From the NCBI GenBank assembly GCA_030411725.1, contig MU839828.1:682001-746000 (forward strand): a stretch of DNA of 64,000 bases. The letters are read 5' to 3'. Position numbers and translations under genes: made by a program. The stretch is from Echria macrotheca (Eukaryota > Ascomycota > Sordariomycetes > Sordariales > Schizotheciaceae). Positions within the stretch are counted from its first letter, which is position 1, and the number at the start of each line of letters is the position of its first letter. The notes beneath the pieces are model-generated. The model ran no database searches. It was not told where the DNA came from and saw only the letters and a list, made by a program, of their open reading frames with translations. Of the stretch, positions 60,921 to 64,000 are shown one piece after another.

Positions 60921-63899
60921 TGTGCTGGCGCTGGTTGTCGGAGCAAAAGATGAACTGAAAACTAGGTAGACGATGTGTACAGCTAAGAAGGAAATCCGGG
61001 CGCTTGTTGAAACGGGCCGAGGAACGGCGGCCGCGGCACGGTGGTGGGGCCGGGGCCAGACCCACTCCGATCTCAGATCCCGGGATTGATCGGAAGGGTG
61101 CAAAAGGCATAAGGCCGAAGTCTGTAAGCCTTTCGATGATTCCGAGAGGGCCAGCTTGGTAAAAAAAAAAAAAAAAAAAAAAAACCGATCCAGACCCAGG
61201 AAGCACCTCCGCGGCGGGGCGCCGGCATGTTTACGTCTTTGTGGGTGCTGATATTCGGTCTAGGCTATTAACAGGTGTCGGTTGACATCTCTTAACGGCT
61301 TCCACGGGGCGTTTATATATCTGCTATTGAATGAGATGCGCTATAAGTTGCCGCACGACATGTCAATAAAACAAGATGCTTGACCACCCAATTACTGGCC
61401 CCTGCTTCTCTGCTGCTTAACCCAGCCGACATTGCGTTTGCATCAAAGCTTTTAGCTTCATATCACATGGTATCTTCCCTGTGAGATGGAGACTTCACAG
61501 AGGACGTAAACTCGTGTTTTGTGTAACTTTGAGAGGGAATGAGGAGGACTGGAGCGAAAAGGAGTCGGGTTTGGGGTTTGGCCCAAAGTTTGGGCTACCT
61601 GTGTCCCAAAACCTGGGACCTCGCGAAAGCTTGACATTCGAACTGCAGAGCGGTTCCTACTTGTCTAAACCATGTTTAGCCATTTATCTAGTCATTTTCT
61701 GATCAGCTCGTGAGCAGCGCCTGAACAAGGTGACCAGGGGTGGTGAAAGCAACGCCAGAGTAGGTACATGTAAAACAACAGTGAAATCCATACAACCAAG
61801 ACATGTTGGTTATCTCCAACCCGCCCTGCCCACCGATATACCTGGGGGACCTAGCAAGGAATAGACCGAGCCTTACCTGGGGTGGCAGGCCACGACGGAG
61901 GCCATCGTTGCGTCCTTGCAGCGTCATTCGTCGGTTGGGCTTATCTAGGTAAGCGGGCAGTTAACGGCCTGGCCGTTTTCGGTACCTATTTACTTGGTAT
62001 TTGGCTCATTGTCACCTGCCGGGCTATACTCTGGGAAGAACACTACCGCCCCTCGAGGGTTCGACGAGTGAGCCATGGACAGCGGCCCTAACCGCACAGC
62101 CGACACAATGATGGCCCGGATTCCTAACGAGATGGGGATTACATACAGTCCCCGGGATAACTCCAGAGTGATGGGGGTCATGTCCTCGGCGCTATGCGCA
62201 TGCGGGTGTCGACAGCGGAATGAAAGCCGACTGGTGTGATTCCCTCCCGCAAGCCTAACAACGACTCCCGTGTCTCTGTCCTCCCATCCCTCCATACAGG
62301 ACACACACTTCCTCATATCCTGAGCCGTTCAGCCATTCATGCCAGCATATAGTCTCAGACATACATCATGAGTGCAGACATCAGCGGAGAAACTCGGCAT
62401 ATACTCCTAAACAAGGTGCTGGACTGATAAGTGGAGGTGTTTGCTGCTGTCTCAACCTCACCCATCACCCATCACAACGAGTTCTTGCGCGGCGGGGCGG
62501 CTCAGCTGTAGTACGGTGGATCTGCGAGTGAGGATCGCTATCGGATGGCCGGAAGGCTCCGGCTGCGGGACACCAAAACACACCAACGATCGGAAAGCCT
62601 CGATCGTGGCTAAATACCATCCATAAACACAGGAGCGGAATCCTCGGAATCCTGTCAGAACCTTGTTCATCCCAGCTGGCCCAGGATCCAGCTATTGTGG
62701 GGTGAGCGAGATCCTGCTGAGCGGGACAACAAACCGGGGGCGGACAAGTCGACCGAGGCTGGGATGATATCGGGTAGGGAATGTCTTGGGACCGACGATC
62801 CCATCCAGCGGGGGCGCACGTCAGCAAGGCTGCCCCGTCAGTTCAACCCAAGCACTCGGATGAAGTTGTTGGAGCAGGCCGTCTTGAAGGAGCATTCTTT
62901 CGTTACGTTGATGGTGGGGTATCAGGCGGCAAAGAGGCGTCCAGTTGGCAGCTCTGCCGTGTGCTGCTGCAAGGCAACCAACCCCCAAGACCAGATCGGC
63001 GACCATGATGGAGGGTGGGTGGTGCGGGAAGACGGACGGGAAGAAGACGGGCGGGAAAGCAGAGAGTGGTGGTGGTGTGTCTGTCTTGTCCTGTGCAGAG
63101 AGAGATCTTGCGGTCGATGAGGACCTGTCCAAGAAGGTTCGCGGTCCCGTTCGGGGAAATGCTCTGCATCCGGCCGGCCGACAGCTGAAGAGAAGTCCCG
63201 GGTGAGACAGAAAGCAAGGACTCCCCGTTCGTCGCCGGATGCTTTGAGCATGGGTCTGGGGGACGACTTGCCGGATTCGGGGGCCCTGGTCGGCCTGGGC
63301 AAGCCCGCTTTTGGCTGTGTCGAGTGCCGATCGCTGCGGTCCACGGATAAGATGGGCGTCGGTAATTCGGCGGAGGCTCGCCGGGCCCCTGGTTGGTCCG
63401 AATCGGCCCCCGGCTGGCCTCCACGCCCTGCTGCACATCACCAGCAGCCACAGCGAGCTTATTCCCCACTCCCCCGAGGATCGGTGAGGAGATCGGTGGC
63501 TGGATCACGGCCCCCTCGTCGTCTCGTCCAGATGCACAGGGGCACCACAGCAGCAGCATGCACCACAGCCAGGGTTCGCAGCGGGCAAAACTAAAATGTT
63601 GGGAAAGGGGACAGCGGACCAGTGTCCGGTCCCAAGACCCAAGGTTGGTGACCATGCATTTCCCCCTTTGCACTCTCTCCCAGATCCAGAGGTTCCCAAT
63701 CCCAGTTTACGCCGGCTTGTCGATAGGAGTCTTCTTCCCGGATCACGGTCCGATCCTCTCAAGATCCTACCCGGATTTTACGGCAGGAAGCCGAGCATGC
63801 AGCCATCTTGGTTCGAGACGCATGATTTAACTCTGCCGCCTTCCATCTCGTCCTCTCCACCGCCCTGTCCCGTAATAATATCAACTCCGATTGCCCCCC
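60921..63899. other. Long gene-free stretch upstream of the partial Zn2Cys6 gene
   Basis: Three kilobases without a supportable gene. It holds a poly(A) run, a TATA-like tttatatatctg at about 61311-61322 and, from about 62400 on, GC-rich DNA in which both strands keep long accidental frames (62695-63120, 62821-63441, 62903-63673). None has a domain, and they overlap one another. A long 5' regulatory region or 5' UTR of the regulator at 63900 would explain part of it. Confidence 0.4.
61161..61184 (+). repeat. Uninterrupted A24 homopolymer
   Basis: Twenty-four adenines in a row (T24 on the strand of the membrane-protein gene) lie 240 bp upstream of its ATG. It may be a nucleosome-excluding poly(dA:dT) promoter tract or the A-tail scar of a retroposed sequence. 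Confidence 0.9.
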
Positions 63900-64000
63900 A
63901 TGCCCATCTCGCGCCGCACAGGTAGCATCAGCAAAACAGAAGGTCTCCCAAGTCAGCCGAGACAGCAGCCGGGGTCCGCTTGCGAGGAGTGTCGCAAGCG
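63900..64000 (+). CDS. N-terminal end of a Zn(2)-Cys(6) transcription factor (3'-truncated by the window edge)
   Basis: An ATG at 63900 opens a frame of 33 complete codons that runs off the window. The last residues, SACEECRKR, are the start of a fungal zinc cluster (C-x2-C then basic residues), with the first cysteine at residue 28. The preceding segment is basic and Ser/Gln/Pro-rich (SRRTGSISK, PSQPRQQPG), as usual before such domains. The remaining cysteines should lie in the next 20 codons. Confidence 0.75.
   Translation, partial: MPISRRTGSISKTEGLPSQPRQQPGSACEECRK

Noticed and set aside
62695..63673. Overlapping long frames on both strands (up to 256 codons)
   Set aside because: They overlap each other in GC-rich DNA, have low-complexity composition and carry no domain.
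1..64000. CRISPR arrays, bacterial operons, rRNA genes, plasmid or phage genes
   Set aside because: No regularly spaced repeats, Shine-Dalgarno-led gene strings or rRNA-like sequence were seen. Gene structure is fungal throughout.

Overview
The window is nuclear DNA of a filamentous ascomycete (Pezizomycotina). The evidence is intron-rich genes with short GT-AG introns (about 45-110 nt), Zn2Cys6 regulators, two HET-domain genes, a NACHT/ankyrin NLR-like gene, a UstYa/DUF3328 protein, a sedolisin protease, GH18 and GH131 glycosidases, an RTA1 protein and intron-containing tRNA genes. Class and species cannot be fixed from the sequence alone. There are no operons. Genes lie on both strands, and several divergent pairs share a promoter of 0.55-0.8 kb.

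Layout. 1-5.5 kb: the 3' tail of an unidentified gene, a CPA2-type cation/proton antiporter and a secreted sedolisin. 5.8-9.6 kb: a small orphan gene followed by a 3-kb gene-free, repeat-rich block with a 763-bp foldback (MITE-like) element whose arms differ mainly by transitions, a 32-bp palindrome, a 77-bp tandem duplication and a 30-bp inverted repeat. 9.6-24.8 kb: a HET protein with about ten C-terminal solenoid repeats, a secreted GH131 glucanase, a Zn2Cys6 regulator divergent from an RTA1 membrane protein, a second HET protein, an orphan multipass membrane protein and a methyltransferase. 25-34.7 kb: a UstYa-like gene, a secreted amidohydrolase, another orphan membrane protein divergent from a Zn2Cys6 regulator, a TAP-like hydrolase with a tRNA-Met gene inside its first intron on the opposite strand, and a tRNA-Leu. 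35-50.4 kb: a C2H2-type protein, a GH18 chitinase, an NmrA-like protein, an SDR, an F-box protein, a 2EXR protein, a membrane protein and a small orphan. 50.9-61 kb: an 11-exon SNF2/RING ATPase, an 8-exon NACHT/ankyrin NLR-like gene and a third orphan membrane protein. 61-64 kb: a long intergenic stretch ending in the first 33 codons of another Zn2Cys6 regulator.

How the genes may work together. Three groups stand out. Extracellular degradation: sedolisin, GH131, GH18, the TAP-like hydrolase and the secreted amidohydrolase. Self/non-self recognition: two HET genes and the NACHT/ankyrin gene. A possible small tailoring locus: methyltransferase, UstYa-like protein and amidohydrolase within 4 kb, with no backbone synthase and no recognisable RiPP precursor in the window. 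Exon structures were worked out by hand from splice signals, frame and family expectations. Genes whose joins restore a known motif are the most reliable.
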